Positions 23,273-32,538 of a stretch of DNA of 43,376 bases are shown here, one piece after another; within the stretch, counting starts at the first letter, position 1; each line of letters opens with the position of its first letter. The stretch covers positions 1 to 43,376 of the forward strand of contig CANQBM010000012.1 of NCBI GenBank assembly GCA_947589575.1, written 5' to 3'. This stretch comes from an uncultured Clostridia bacterium. Lineage in GTDB: Bacteria > Bacillota > Clostridia > Oscillospirales > Acutalibacteraceae. A program made the position numbers and the translations under genes. The notes under the pieces are model-generated. The model ran no database searches. It worked only from the letters and a program-made list of their open reading frames with translations, and had not been told where the DNA came from.

Positions 23273-26200
23273 TGCCTCTTAATAAAGAAATTAAAAAGGC
23301 GCTTGTTATCGGCTCAGGTCCTATTGTTATCGGACAGGCTGCCGAATTTGACTATGCCGGCGCACAGGCGTGCAGAGTCCTTAAGGATGAAGGCATTGAG
23401 GTTGTGCTTGTAAATTCTAATCCTGCCACAATTATGACCGACAAGGCGCTTGCCGACCACATTTATCTTGAACCGCTGACTGATAAAACAGTTAAAAGAA
23501 TAATTGAAAAAGAACGTCCGGACTCCATTTTATGCGGACTTGGAGGACAGACAGGACTTACAATAGGTATGCAGCTTGCAAAGGACGGTTATCTTGACAA
23601 AATGGGTGTCAAACTGCTCGGCACAAACGCGCAAGCGATTGATAAGGCTGAGGACAGGCAGATGTTCCGTGACACTATGGTTAAGATAGGTCAGCCTGTT
23701 GTACCGAGCGACATTGCGTATACTGTTGAGCACGCAAAGGAAATTGCAGAAAATATAGGCTATCCTGTTATAATTCGTCCCGCCTTTACGCTCGGAGGCG
23801 CAGGCGGCGGCGTTGCGAACGATGAAAAAGAGCTTGAAGTAATAGCGAAAAACGGCTTAATGCTCTCCCCTATCACTCAGGTGCTTGTCGAGCGGTATAT
23901 CGCCGGCTGGAAAGAGATTGAGTATGAGGTAATGCGTGACAGCATAGGAAATGTTATCGCTGTCTGTTCAATGGAAAACTTTGATCCGGTTGGTATTCAC
24001 ACAGGTGACAGCATTGTTATTGCTCCCGCTGTAACACTTGCGGATAAGGAATACCAGATGCTCCGTTCCGCCTCACTTGACATTATTACAGAGCTTGGAA
24101 TTGAGGGAGGCTGTAACTGTCAGTTTGCATTAAATCCCGAAAGCTTTGAATATTCTGTTATCGAGGTTAATCCGAGAGTATCACGTTCGTCTGCCCTTGC
24201 GTCAAAGGCTACAGGCTACCCTATTGCAAAGGTAACGACTAAAATTGCACTCGGCTACACACTTGACGAAATTAAGAATGATATCACGGGTAAAACGTGC
24301 GCCTGCTTTGAACCAACGCTTGATTATGTAGTAGTCAAACTGCCGAAGTGGCCGTTTGATAAATTTGTAAACGCTTCAAGAAAGCTTGGGACACAGATGA
24401 AGGCGACAGGCGAGGTAATGAGCATAGCGCCGTGCTTTGAAATGGCAATTATGAAAGCTGTGCGCGGAGCTGAAATCGGACTTGACACACTTAACAGCAA
24501 AGCGCTTGACAGCATTGATATAAAGACAAAACTGTATGACCGTGACGACATAAGGCTTTTCACCGTATTTAAAGCACTTAAAGATGGTATCAGCGTTGAG
24601 GAAATCCACAAAATCACTATGATCGACGAGTGGTTTCTCTCAAAACTTAAAAATCTTGCAGATTACGAAAAGGAAATAAACGGCAGTCCTTTATCGCAGG
24701 AGCAATACTTAAAGGGCAAAAAGCTCGGCTATACCGATAAAGCACTTGAAAAAATCAGCGGAGGTGTTCTTGCATATCACCGTGACTGCGTATATAAAAT
24801 GGTTGACACCTGCGGTGCGGAATTTGAGGCAGAAACACCTTATTTCTATTCAACGTACGATAATCACTGCGAATCAAGAGCCCTTCCTAAATCAAATAAG
24901 AAGAAAATAATCGTACTCGGCTCAGGTCCTATCAGAATCGGTCAAGGCATAGAATTTGACTATTCGTCAGTTCACTGCGTATGGACGCTTAAAGAGCTCG
25001 GATACGAGGTTATACTTATCAATAACAACCCCGAAACCGTATCAACCGACTTTGATACAGGCGACAGACTTTATTTTGAACCGCTTACCGATGAAGACGT
25101 AATGAATATCATCAAGGCTGAAAATCCCGTCGGCGTTGTTGTTGCCTTCGGCGGACAAACAGCAATCAAACTGACAAAGTTCCTTGATGAAAACGGTATA
25201 ACAATTCTCGGCACAAGCGCCGAGTCAATAGATGTTGCCGAGGACAGAGAACGCTTTGACGCCCTGCTTGAAAAATTCTCAATTTTCAGACCCAAGGGCG
25301 AAAGTGTTATGACTCTTAAGGAGGCGCTTGACTCTGCTAACAGACTCGGCTATCCCGTCCTTCTCCGTCCGTCATACGTTATCGGCGGACAAAATATGAC
25401 TATCGCTTACACAGACGATGACGTAAATCAGTATATGGACATAATTTTGTCACAAGGAATTGAAAATCCCGTTCTTGTCGATAAATATATGATGGGTACC
25501 GAGCTTGAGGTTGACTGTATTTCAGACGGTAAGGATGTACTCATTCCGGGTATTATGGAGCATATAGAAAGAGCGGGAGTCCACTCAGGCGACTCAATCG
25601 CCGTTTATCCTCCGTATAACCTTAACGATATTATGCTTGAAAAGATTTGTGATATTTCACAGAAGCTTGCACTTTCACTAGGTACTAAAGGACTTGTCAA
25701 TATTCAGTATCTTATTTATCAGAACGAGCTTTATGTAATCGAGGTTAATCCGAGAGCGTCAAGAACTATACCGTATATCAGCAAGGTAACGGGTGTTCCT
25801 ATGGTTGAACTTGCAACAAAAATTATGGTCGGTTCTTCGCTTAAAGAGCTCGGATTCGGCACAGGTCTTTACAAAACTCCGCCGTATTTTGCGGTCAAGG
25901 TACCGGTCTTCAGTTTTGAAAAACTCAATGACGTAAATTCAAAGCTCGGTCCTGAAATGAAATCAACAGGCGAGGTTTTGGGCGTAGGCAAAAATCTCGT
26001 TGAGGCGCTGTTTAAGGGACTTGTTTCCGCCGGCTTTAAAACTGATTTTCACAAGAAAGACTCTCACGGCGTTCTCATTACCGTTACAAAACAGGACAGG
26101 TTTGAAATTGTAAGCCTTGCAAAAAAACTTGATGATTTAGGCGCGAAAATATGGGCCACACCCGAAACCGCGAAGGCTGTTGAAAGTCTCGGTATTAAGG

Positions 26201-27303
26201 TTGAAACGGTCAATAAACTGCGTGAAGACAATTCTATTATGGAGCTTGTTGAATCGGGAAAGCTTGATTATATTGTCTATACCGGAAAGAGTGACAAAAA
26301 ATCAATTTCCGATTATATTAAACTGCACAACAGAGCAAATCAGCTCGGTATCGCAACAATAACATCTCTTGATACCGCAAACGCAATTGCCGATATTATA
26401 GCGTCGAGATATAAACAGACTAACACAGAGCTTGTTGATATTAACAATATGCGTAAAGAAAAGAGCGTTTTAAAGTTTTCTAAAATGCACGGCACAAGCG
26501 ACGATTACATTTTCTTTGACAATCGGTGCGGTATAATCACCTGCCCCGAAAGTTTTGCGATTGAATTTACCGACAGGCACAGGGGAATAGGCGGAGACGG
26601 TATTGTACTTATTGAGGAAAGCGAAATTGCGGATGCTAAAATGAGGATATTTAACATTGACGGCTCCGAAGGAAAAATGGCAGGCAATTCAATAAGATGT
26701 CTCGGTAAATATTTATATGATAACGATATAGTTAAAAAGGACAAAATGTCAGTTGAAACCGCTTCAGGAATAAAGAAACTTTCCGTTTTTACGAGAAACG
26801 GCAGGGTATCTTCCGTAACGGTTGATATGGGAAAGGCGGAACTTGAGCCCTCAAAAATACCCGTAAGCCTTGACTGTGAAAAGATTATCGACTACCCTGC
26901 GGTTATCGGTAACGGCAGTTACAATATCAACTGCTGTTCTGTCGGTAATCCGCACTGTGTAGTATTTGTTGACAATGTTGACAAGATTGATTTGCAAAAT
27001 ACCGGCGCGCAGTTTGAAACTGCTGATATTTTTCCGGAGAGGATTAACACGGAATTTGTAAGGGTTGTAAATTCAACAACACTTAAAATGCGTGTATGGG
27101 AACGCGGCAATGGCGAAACACAGGCGTGCGGAACAGGCGCCTGCGCGGCAGTAATATGCTCTGTTGAAAACGGATATTGCAGCAAGGGCGAAAATGTTAC
27201 AGTAAAGGTTAAAGGCGGCGATTTAATAGTCAACTATACCGACGAAAAGGTGACGCTTACAGGCGACTGCAATCTTGTTTATAAAGGTGAAATTGAATAT
27301 TAA
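23272..27303 (+). CDS. carB: CarB-DapF fusion: carbamoyl-phosphate synthase large subunit plus diaminopimelate epimerase
   Basis: 1343 residues, about 270 more than ordinary CarB. Residues 1 to about 1055 are a full CarB: two synthetase halves (starts KALVIGSGPIVIGQAAEFDY and KKIIVLGSGPIRIGQGIEFD), each with an ATP-grasp domain, and the C-terminal MGS-like domain (about 935-1055). The frame continues into a full-length DapF from about 1060: FSKMHGTSDDYIFFD, RGIGGDGIVLIE, the first catalytic cysteine Cys1143 (GNSIRC) and the second, Cys1286 (QACGTGAC). No stop or good ribosome site lies between. DapF interconverts LL- and meso-diaminopimelate for lysine and peptidoglycan. The usual Asn of the GND motif is Asp here (SDDY). 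Confidence 0.93.
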   Translation: MPLNKEIKKALVIGSGPIVIGQAAEFDYAGAQACRVLKDEGIEVVLVNSNPATIMTDKALADHIYLEPLTDKTVKRIIEKERPDSILCGLGGQTGLTIGMQLAKDGYLDKMGVKLLGTNAQAIDKAEDRQMFRDTMVKIGQPVVPSDIAYTVEHAKEIAENIGYPVIIRPAFTLGGAGGGVANDEKELEVIAKNGLMLSPITQVLVERYIAGWKEIEYEVMRDSIGNVIAVCSMENFDPVGIHTGDSIVIAPAVTLADKEYQMLRSASLDIITELGIEGGCNCQFALNPESFEYSVIEVNPRVSRSSALASKATGYPIAKVTTKIALGYTLDEIKNDITGKTCACFEPTLDYVVVKLPKWPFDKFVNASRKLGTQMKATGEVMSIAPCFEMAIMKAVRGAEIGLDTLNSKALDSIDIKTKLYDRDDIRLFTVFKALKDGISVEEIHKITMIDEWFLSKLKNLADYEKEINGSPLSQEQYLKGKKLGYTDKALEKISGGVLAYHRDCVYKMVDTCGAEFEAETPYFYSTYDNHCESRALPKSNKKKIIVLGSGPIRIGQGIEFDYSSVHCVWTLKELGYEVILINNNPETVSTDFDTGDRLYFEPLTDEDVMNIIKAENPVGVVVAFGGQTAIKLTKFLDENGITILGTSAESIDVAEDRERFDALLEKFSIFRPKGESVMTLKEALDSANRLGYPVLLRPSYVIGGQNMTIAYTDDDVNQYMDIILSQGIENPVLVDKYMMGTELEVDCISDGKDVLIPGIMEHIERAGVHSGDSIAVYPPYNLNDIMLEKICDISQKLALSLGTKGLVNIQYLIYQNELYVIEVNPRASRTIPYISKVTGVPMVELATKIMVGSSLKELGFGTGLYKTPPYFAVKVPVFSFEKLNDVNSKLGPEMKSTGEVLGVGKNLVEALFKGLVSAGFKTDFHKKDSHGVLITVTKQDRFEIVSLAKKLDDLGAKIWATPETAKAVESLGIKVETVNKLREDNSIMELVESGKLDYIVYTGKSDKKSISDYIKLHNRANQLGIATITSLDTANAIADIIASRYKQTNTELVDINNMRKEKSVLKFSKMHGTSDDYIFFDNRCGIITCPESFAIEFTDRHRGIGGDGIVLIEESEIADAKMRIFNIDGSEGKMAGNSIRCLGKYLYDNDIVKKDKMSVETASGIKKLSVFTRNGRVSSVTVDMGKAELEPSKIPVSLDCEKIIDYPAVIGNGSYNINCCSVGNPHCVVFVDNVDKIDLQNTGAQFETADIFPERINTEFVRVVNSTTLKMRVWERGNGETQACGTGACAAVICSVENGYCSKGENVTVKVKGGDLIVNYTDEKVTLTGDCNLVYKGEIEY

Positions 27304-27309
27304 AAAAGA

Positions 27310-27357
27310 ACGGCGCAATGTCAATAGCTACGGAATCAAAACCTGACATTGCGCCGT
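27310..27357. terminator. Terminator after carB-dapF
   Basis: A 14-bp perfect stem (27310-27323 with 27344-27357, ACGGCGCAATGTCA) around a 20-base loop, followed by TTATATT. It is a strong structure with a weak T-run and lies directly after the fusion gene. Confidence 0.65.
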
Positions 27358-27370
27358 TTATATTATGCAG

Positions 27371-27406
27371 AAAGGACACCTGCTTGCTAATACAGATGTC
27401 CTTTTT
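27371..27406. terminator. Bidirectional terminator between convergent genes
   Basis: AAAGGACA (27371-27378) pairs with TGTCCTTT (27397-27404) and is followed by TTTATT. The A-rich 5' side makes it usable from both strands; it also ends the leftward lipoprotein gene. Confidence 0.75.
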
Positions 27407-27425
27407 ATTAATTATTATATTTGAT

Positions 27426-29276
27426 TTAACTGAATGATATGCCTTCTAAAAACCAGCCGTTTAGGGTTAAGCATTTTGACGGCTTATCTTTATTATACTT
27501 TTTGCAGAAATCGTATCCCGCGCCGCCCTGTACTTGAATAAGAGAAATCTTTCCGTCAGCAAGCGACTTGTAAACCTCGTCATACTTAGCCTGAATATCT
27601 TTATCGTCTGATACAAAGGTTGCATAAAGACCGTCGGTCGAACAGTTTGCAGATATAACTGTACCGCCCTTGAAATCAGCAAGGCAGTCCTTAACAGCCT
27701 CGCCATAGTTATTAATAATTGTTGTATATGCGTCTTTTGCATTCTCACCGGAAGCGATTACATTTAAATCATAGTCAAAGTTGCCCTTTGATGTGAATGC
27801 TGACGCCGCTTTGCTGTTACCGCCTGTGAAAATTGCGGAAACACCATGGTTATACATTGTATCGCAAATAGCCGCGTATCTGTCAACCATATTAAAGGTT
27901 GTGCTGTAATTATACTCATTATCCATAGCAATGCCTGTGCTGTGACCGTAAGTATCCGCATTCTCCCAGTGTGAGAACATATATCCGTCCTGAGGAGGAG
28001 CAGAAACAACCTTTACAAAGTCATCCGCAACATAGGAACCGCTTCCTGTTGATGTACCGTTTCCGCCCTCGCCTGTAACAACATTTATATTAAATGTCGG
28101 GGTGTCACTATTTACATAAACCGGAGTAAGCACAACATTCTCTTTGATTTCCGTAACCTTTGTGTCAGCGCTGTTTACATCTTCAATCTTTGCCGATGAT
28201 GATGTATCCCAGTGGTCAAACACCATATTTTTTTCTGCAACGGGAGCAGTAATATCGCACTCTCCGTTTTCGCCGACATTGTATACGAAAGCATCCTTGC
28301 TACCGTCTGCTGTCTTAACATTTACAGTGTAGTTGGTACCCTCAATATCCTTATATGTAGCTGTGATTGTGCAGTCGCACTTTTCAACAAGAAGATTCAT
28401 TGAGGAATCTGTTTTGGAGGAAATGTTTACCTTTTTGTCCTTAACGCCTTCTGTATCGCTCTTAACCTCCCATTTGTCAAACACCTTGCCGGCGGGAGCG
28501 GGATTTGCGGTAATGGTTATATTACTTCCCTTTGTGTATGTACCCGAACCCAAACCGTCAACTACGTTTACCTTAAATGTTTCATCCGACTGTTCATCTA
28601 TCTTTTCATAGCAGGCGGTTATTGTGAAATCATAATTGTAATCAAGCATTGCTGAATCATATTCTGCCCAATCCATTGTTACAGGTACGCCGAGACTGTC
28701 CGCGGCATAGGCAGCCCCCTGAACAAAGCCGGCGCCGCTGTTTGCGGAATTCTCGCTTCCGTATTCACCGAAATAACCAAGCTCTGTATTGCCGTTAAGA
28801 ACGGAAATATATCCGGCGAGGAAACCGCTTTGTAATGAGTCAAATGTAACACTCATAACATTGCTGACAAAACGATCAGTCTCATCACCGGCAGAATGCG
28901 GAATCGCGTCAAGCAGAATAAATTTAATATCAGGATAAGATGCTGCAACTTCATATGCGCTTACGGCAAAATCCTCACCCGGCAAAATAATATATTGAGC
29001 GCCGTTTTCAGCTGATAACGAAACATACTTTTCTATATTTTCAACAGTAATTTTATCGTTGTCAAGAACCGGCTGGAAATAACGGCAGGTCATAGAGTTT
29101 TCACCGGCAAAGGAAGATATTCCCTCCCATGCGCTCTGATTATATCCACCGTCGGTAATTGTACCTCCGTCGGTAATAAGAACAATATCACTCTTTAAAT
29201 CCTCCTGTTTAGTACAGCCTGCAAAAATACAGCCGACTAATACAAGACACATTAGTACAGAAATAATCTTTTTCAT
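27426..29276 (-). CDS. Bmp/PnrA-type nucleoside-binding lipoprotein with inserted InlB-B-like repeats
   Basis: 616 residues; ATG at 29276 after GGAGG. The signal peptide MKKIISVLMCLVLVGCIFAG offers lipobox cysteines at 16 (LVGC) and 21 (FAGC). The N-terminal lobe has the family signature ITDGGTITDGGYNQSAWEG and YIILPGEDF. In place of the usual short link between lobes there are three repeats (about 232-310, 315-388, 394-440), each with an aromatic-x-x-Trp motif (VFDKW, VFDHW, MFSHW), like divergent InlB B-repeats. The second lobe resumes near 445 (YAAICDTMYNHGVSAIFTGG). Bmp proteins bind purine nucleosides for an ABC importer; no permease genes are in the window. Divergent from the nucleoside-salvage operon. 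Confidence 0.85.
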   Translation of the reverse strand: MKKIISVLMCLVLVGCIFAGCTKQEDLKSDIVLITDGGTITDGGYNQSAWEGISSFAGENSMTCRYFQPVLDNDKITVENIEKYVSLSAENGAQYIILPGEDFAVSAYEVAASYPDIKFILLDAIPHSAGDETDRFVSNVMSVTFDSLQSGFLAGYISVLNGNTELGYFGEYGSENSANSGAGFVQGAAYAADSLGVPVTMDWAEYDSAMLDYNYDFTITACYEKIDEQSDETFKVNVVDGLGSGTYTKGSNITITANPAPAGKVFDKWEVKSDTEGVKDKKVNISSKTDSSMNLLVEKCDCTITATYKDIEGTNYTVNVKTADGSKDAFVYNVGENGECDITAPVAEKNMVFDHWDTSSSAKIEDVNSADTKVTEIKENVVLTPVYVNSDTPTFNINVVTGEGGNGTSTGSGSYVADDFVKVVSAPPQDGYMFSHWENADTYGHSTGIAMDNEYNYSTTFNMVDRYAAICDTMYNHGVSAIFTGGNSKAASAFTSKGNFDYDLNVIASGENAKDAYTTIINNYGEAVKDCLADFKGGTVISANCSTDGLYATFVSDDKDIQAKYDEVYKSLADGKISLIQVQGGAGYDFCKKYNKDKPSKCLTLNGWFLEGISFS

Positions 29277-29309
29277 AGCTTTCCTCCAAAAAGATTTTAT
29301 CACTAATTA

Positions 29310-29338
29310 ATAATAACAAAAATAAAACAATATTGCAA
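29310..29338 (-). promoter_or_regulatory. Promoter of the lipoprotein gene
   Basis: On the minus strand TTGCAA (29333-29338) and TATTAT (29310-29315) with a 17-base spacer, about 34 bases before the start codon. Confidence 0.55.
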
Positions 29339-29348
29339 TAGTAATTTG

Positions 29349-29377
29349 TTGATTTAATATGTAAAAAGCATTATAAT
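29349..29377 (+). promoter_or_regulatory. Promoter of the nucleoside-salvage operon
   Basis: TTGATT (29349-29354) and TATAAT (29372-29377) with a 17-base spacer, 17 bases before the phosphorylase start. It is back-to-back with the lipoprotein promoter. Confidence 0.65.
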
Positions 29378-29394
29378 AAACTAAGGTGATGATT

Positions 29395-30198
29395 ATGTTT
29401 CAAAAACAGTTGGATTACATAAGGACAAAAACAGATATTATACCCGATATTGCCATTGTGCTCGGAAGCGGTCTCGGCAGTTTTGCGGATGAAATTGATG
29501 CAGAATGTATAATTGACTATAAGGATATACCGGGTTTTCCGGTATCGACAGCTCCGGGACATAAGGGCAGATTTGTATTTGGTAAAATTAAAAATAAAAA
29601 CGTCATAATAATGCAGGGGCGTGTTCATCTTTACGAGGGCTATACGCCCCGCCAGATTGCAAATCCCATAAGGCTTATGAGAAAGCTCGGAGCAAAAATA
29701 TTGTTTTTGACGAACTCTTCGGGAGGTATTAACAGTAAGCTCAGCATAGGCGATTTCATGGTTGTTGAGGACCATATTTCATGCTTTGTCGAGTCCCCTC
29801 TTGTCGGGGAAAATGACGATTCAACAGGCGTGCGGTTTCCCGATATGAGCGAGGTTTACTCAAAAAGGCTAAACAGTATCATATTTAAAACATCAGAAAA
29901 AGAAAACATCGACATTAAATCGGGAACATATCTGCAATTCAGAGGTCCTAATTTTGAAACTCCTGCCGAAATTAAAATGGCAAAAATAATAGGCGCAGAC
30001 GCCGTCGGAATGAGTACGGCAATCGAGGCTCAGGCAGGAGTTTACTGTGGATTTGAAGTGTGCGCGATAAGCGTTATATCAAACCTTGCATGCGGTATCG
30101 GCAAGACGCCTATCACAAGTGAAGAAGTAACCGAAACGGCAAATAGGGTTTCCCCACTTTTTAAAAGACTAATTAAAGAATCAGCGGGTAATTTTTAA
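29395..30198 (+). CDS. Purine nucleoside phosphorylase (PNP-I/MTAP family)
   Basis: Cleaves 6-oxopurine nucleosides with phosphate to base and ribose-1-phosphate. 267 residues, family-typical, with the phosphate loop [49 protein letters not shown] and [13 protein letters not shown] at 29395 is preceded by AAGGTG; two earlier in-frame starts overlap it. The neighbours are mtnA and an MTA/SAH deaminase, so the physiological substrate may be 5'-methylthioinosine as well as inosine or guanosine (inference). Confidence 0.9.
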   Translation: MFQKQLDYIRTKTDIIPDIAIVLGSGLGSFADEIDAECIIDYKDIPGFPVSTAPGHKGRFVFGKIKNKNVIIMQGRVHLYEGYTPRQIANPIRLMRKLGAKILFLTNSSGGINSKLSIGDFMVVEDHISCFVESPLVGENDDSTGVRFPDMSEVYSKRLNSIIFKTSEKENIDIKSGTYLQFRGPNFETPAEIKMAKIIGADAVGMSTAIEAQAGVYCGFEVCAISVISNLACGIGKTPITSEEVTETANRVSPLFKRLIKESAGNF

Positions 30199-30199
30199 T

Positions 30200-31177
30200 A
30201 TGGAAAGCATAAAATTTATTGGCAAAAAACTGTTTATACTCGACCAGACGCTTTTGCCAAATGAGGAAAAATGGGTTGAGATAAAAAATAAAGAGCAGTC
30301 ATATAACGCTGTTAAAACGCTTATGGTAAGAGGCGCTCCCGCTATCGGCATTTTTGCAGGCTATTCTATGGCTTTGTTTTCAGAAAATAATAACATATAT
30401 GAGCTTAAAAATTACCTTGATTCCTCACGTCCTACAGCAGTCAATCTCAGTTGGGCAACAGACAGAATTGTAAAGGCATTTGAAAACGGAAAAAATCTTA
30501 TTGACGAGGCGATTGCAATTCACAATGAGGATATTGAAATGTGCCGAAAAATCAGCGAATACGGTCTTACGCTCCTTAATAACGGTGACGGAATACTTAC
30601 CCACTGCAACGCCGGCGAGCTTGCCACAAGCAGATACGGTACCGGATTAGGTCCCCTGTTGCTCGGCAAGGAAAAGGGCTATGAATTTCACGTGTTCTGT
30701 GATGAAACAAGACCTCTTTTGCAGGGCGCAAGGCTTACCTCCTATGAGCTTGAAAAAGCGGGAATAGACGTTACTCTTATATGTGACAATATGGCGGGTT
30801 TTGTTATGCAAAAAGGACTTATTGACGCGATACTCGTAGGATGTGACAGAATTGCCGCTAACGGTGATACCGCAAATAAAATCGGCACAAGCAGTGTTGC
30901 GGTGCTTGCAAATTATTACAATATACCTTTTTATGTTTTAGGCCCGTATTCGTCTGTTGATTTCAAATGTAAAACAGGAAATGACATTGAAATTGAAGAG
31001 CGTGAGGGTGATGAAATTAAGCATATGTTTTTTGAAAAGCCGACTGCATTAAATAAAACAAAATGCTTTAATCCCGCTTTTGACGTGACTGATAATTCAC
31101 TTATAACCGCTATAATAACAGACAAGGGAATCGCCTATCCCCCGTTTGACAACAGCTTGAAGGAGATGCTCGGATGA
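30200..31177 (+). CDS. mtnA: S-methyl-5-thioribose-1-phosphate isomerase (MtnA family)
   Basis: 325 residues of the aldose-1-phosphate isomerase branch of the eIF2B-like family. Marks: [18 protein letters not shown], the catalytic cysteine in [18 protein letters not shown] and the catalytic aspartate in [19 protein letters not shown]. It converts methylthioribose-1-phosphate to the ribulose form; related enzymes act on 5-deoxyribose-1-phosphate or ribose-1-phosphate. It starts one base after the phosphorylase stop. The remaining methionine-salvage genes are not in the window. Confidence 0.88.
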   Translation: MESIKFIGKKLFILDQTLLPNEEKWVEIKNKEQSYNAVKTLMVRGAPAIGIFAGYSMALFSENNNIYELKNYLDSSRPTAVNLSWATDRIVKAFENGKNLIDEAIAIHNEDIEMCRKISEYGLTLLNNGDGILTHCNAGELATSRYGTGLGPLLLGKEKGYEFHVFCDETRPLLQGARLTSYELEKAGIDVTLICDNMAGFVMQKGLIDAILVGCDRIAANGDTANKIGTSSVAVLANYYNIPFYVLGPYSSVDFKCKTGNDIEIEEREGDEIKHMFFEKPTALNKTKCFNPAFDVTDNSLITAIITDKGIAYPPFDNSLKEMLG

Positions 31178-32448
31178 TAAGATTTTTTAACGGAAGAATA
31201 CTTACGCTGAAAAACAGCTTTGATATTATTGAAAACGGCGAGGTTTGGATTGACGGCAATAAAATAGCATATGTCGGAGAGATAAAAAAGATCACGCACA
31301 AGCTTAGCTTTGAAAGGGAAATCGACCTTAAGGGGAATCTTCTTATGCCGTCATTCAAAAATGCGCACACCCACAGCGCAATGACCTTCGGCAGGAGTTT
31401 CAGCGACGATTTGCCTTTGCAGGAATGGCTTTATAATAAGATTTTTCCTGTTGAGGATTTGCTTACAGGCGATGATATTTACAAGCTGTCAAAAATCGCT
31501 TTTGCCGAATATCTGACAAGCGGAATTTCCGCCTGCTTTGATATGTATTATTTCCCAGAAAATATGGCAAGGGCAAGTGTTGATACAGGCTTTCGGACTG
31601 TTATGTGCGGCGCGGTCAATGATTTCAAGGAATCGGTACCGCTTTTGGAGGAGTACTACAAGACATATAACAATTACAATGAGCTTGTTTCATACAAGCT
31701 CGGTTTTCACGCGGAGTACACAACAAGCAGGAAAATTATGGAAAATATTGCGCGCATTGCTGAAAAATACAAGGCGCCTGTGTTTATGCACTCAAGCGAA
31801 ACAATGAGCGAAACACAGGAGTGTATACACAAATATAATAAGACTCCGACCGAGCTTTTTGAAAAACTCGGACTTTTCAATTACGGCGGCGGCGCATTTC
31901 ACAGCGTCTGGGTATGTGATAAGGATTTGGATATTTATAAAAGGCACGGCGTTTATGCCGTCATAAACAGCGGTTCAAACTGTAAGCTTGCTTCGGGAGT
32001 TTCGCCTGTTGAAAAGATGATAAAAAAGGGCGTAAAGCTTGCGCTTGGTACTGACGGACCAAGCTCCAACAACGCACTTGATATGTTCAGAGAAATGTAT
32101 TTGACCTGCGTTTTGCAGAAAATCAAAAATAAGGACGCCGCGTCAACAGACGCGAATGAAATACTTAAAGCGGCAACCGTCGGCTCCGCAAAATGTATGG
32201 GACTTGACGACTGCGACTGCATTGATGTAGGTAAAAAGGCTGACTTGACCGTTATTGATTTAAATAAGCCGAGTATGCGTCCTATACACAACATTACTAA
32301 AAATCTTGTTTACAGCGGATCTAAGGACTGCGTTAAATTGACTATGGTAAACGGAAAAATACTTTATGAAAACGGCGACTTCCCCACCCTCGATATTGAA
32401 AAAATTTACAGCGAGGCGGATGAAGTTGTAAAAAGAATTACCGAGTAG
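31174..32448 (+). CDS. mtaD: 5-methylthioadenosine/S-adenosylhomocysteine deaminase family amidohydrolase
   Basis: 424 residues. Metal and substrate ligands are visible: His65 and His67 (NAHTHSAM), His179 (GFHAEYT), His206 (FMHSSET), His243 (FHSVW) and Asp294 (GTDGPSSNN). The family removes the amino group of MTA, SAH or 5'-deoxyadenosine to give inosine analogues. ATG overlaps the mtnA stop (ATGA), so synthesis is coupled. With the phosphorylase and MtnA this makes a three-step route from MTA to methylthioribulose-1-phosphate. Guanine or other aminohydrolase activity cannot be excluded. Confidence 0.82.
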   Translation: MIRFFNGRILTLKNSFDIIENGEVWIDGNKIAYVGEIKKITHKLSFEREIDLKGNLLMPSFKNAHTHSAMTFGRSFSDDLPLQEWLYNKIFPVEDLLTGDDIYKLSKIAFAEYLTSGISACFDMYYFPENMARASVDTGFRTVMCGAVNDFKESVPLLEEYYKTYNNYNELVSYKLGFHAEYTTSRKIMENIARIAEKYKAPVFMHSSETMSETQECIHKYNKTPTELFEKLGLFNYGGGAFHSVWVCDKDLDIYKRHGVYAVINSGSNCKLASGVSPVEKMIKKGVKLALGTDGPSSNNALDMFREMYLTCVLQKIKNKDAASTDANEILKAATVGSAKCMGLDDCDCIDVGKKADLTVIDLNKPSMRPIHNITKNLVYSGSKDCVKLTMVNGKILYENGDFPTLDIEKIYSEADEVVKRITE

Positions 32449-32460
32449 AAAACCGAATAA

Positions 32461-32500
32461 AAAATCGCCCTGCGGACTTTATCCGCAGGGCGATTTTTTT
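32461..32500. terminator. Bidirectional terminator between mtaD and glmS
   Basis: A 16-bp perfect stem (AAAATCGCCCTGCGGA with its complement at 32482-32497) around a five-base loop, followed by T7; A-run on the other side. Serves both convergent transcripts. Confidence 0.93.
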
Positions 32501-32538
32501 GACATTATGCGTGACGGCATAAATTCTGACTTTAGTGT

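Noticed and set aside
26449-26451. Internal ATG as the start of a separate dapF gene
   Set aside because: No ribosome site precedes it, and the carB frame passes through without a stop, so one fused product is the simpler reading.
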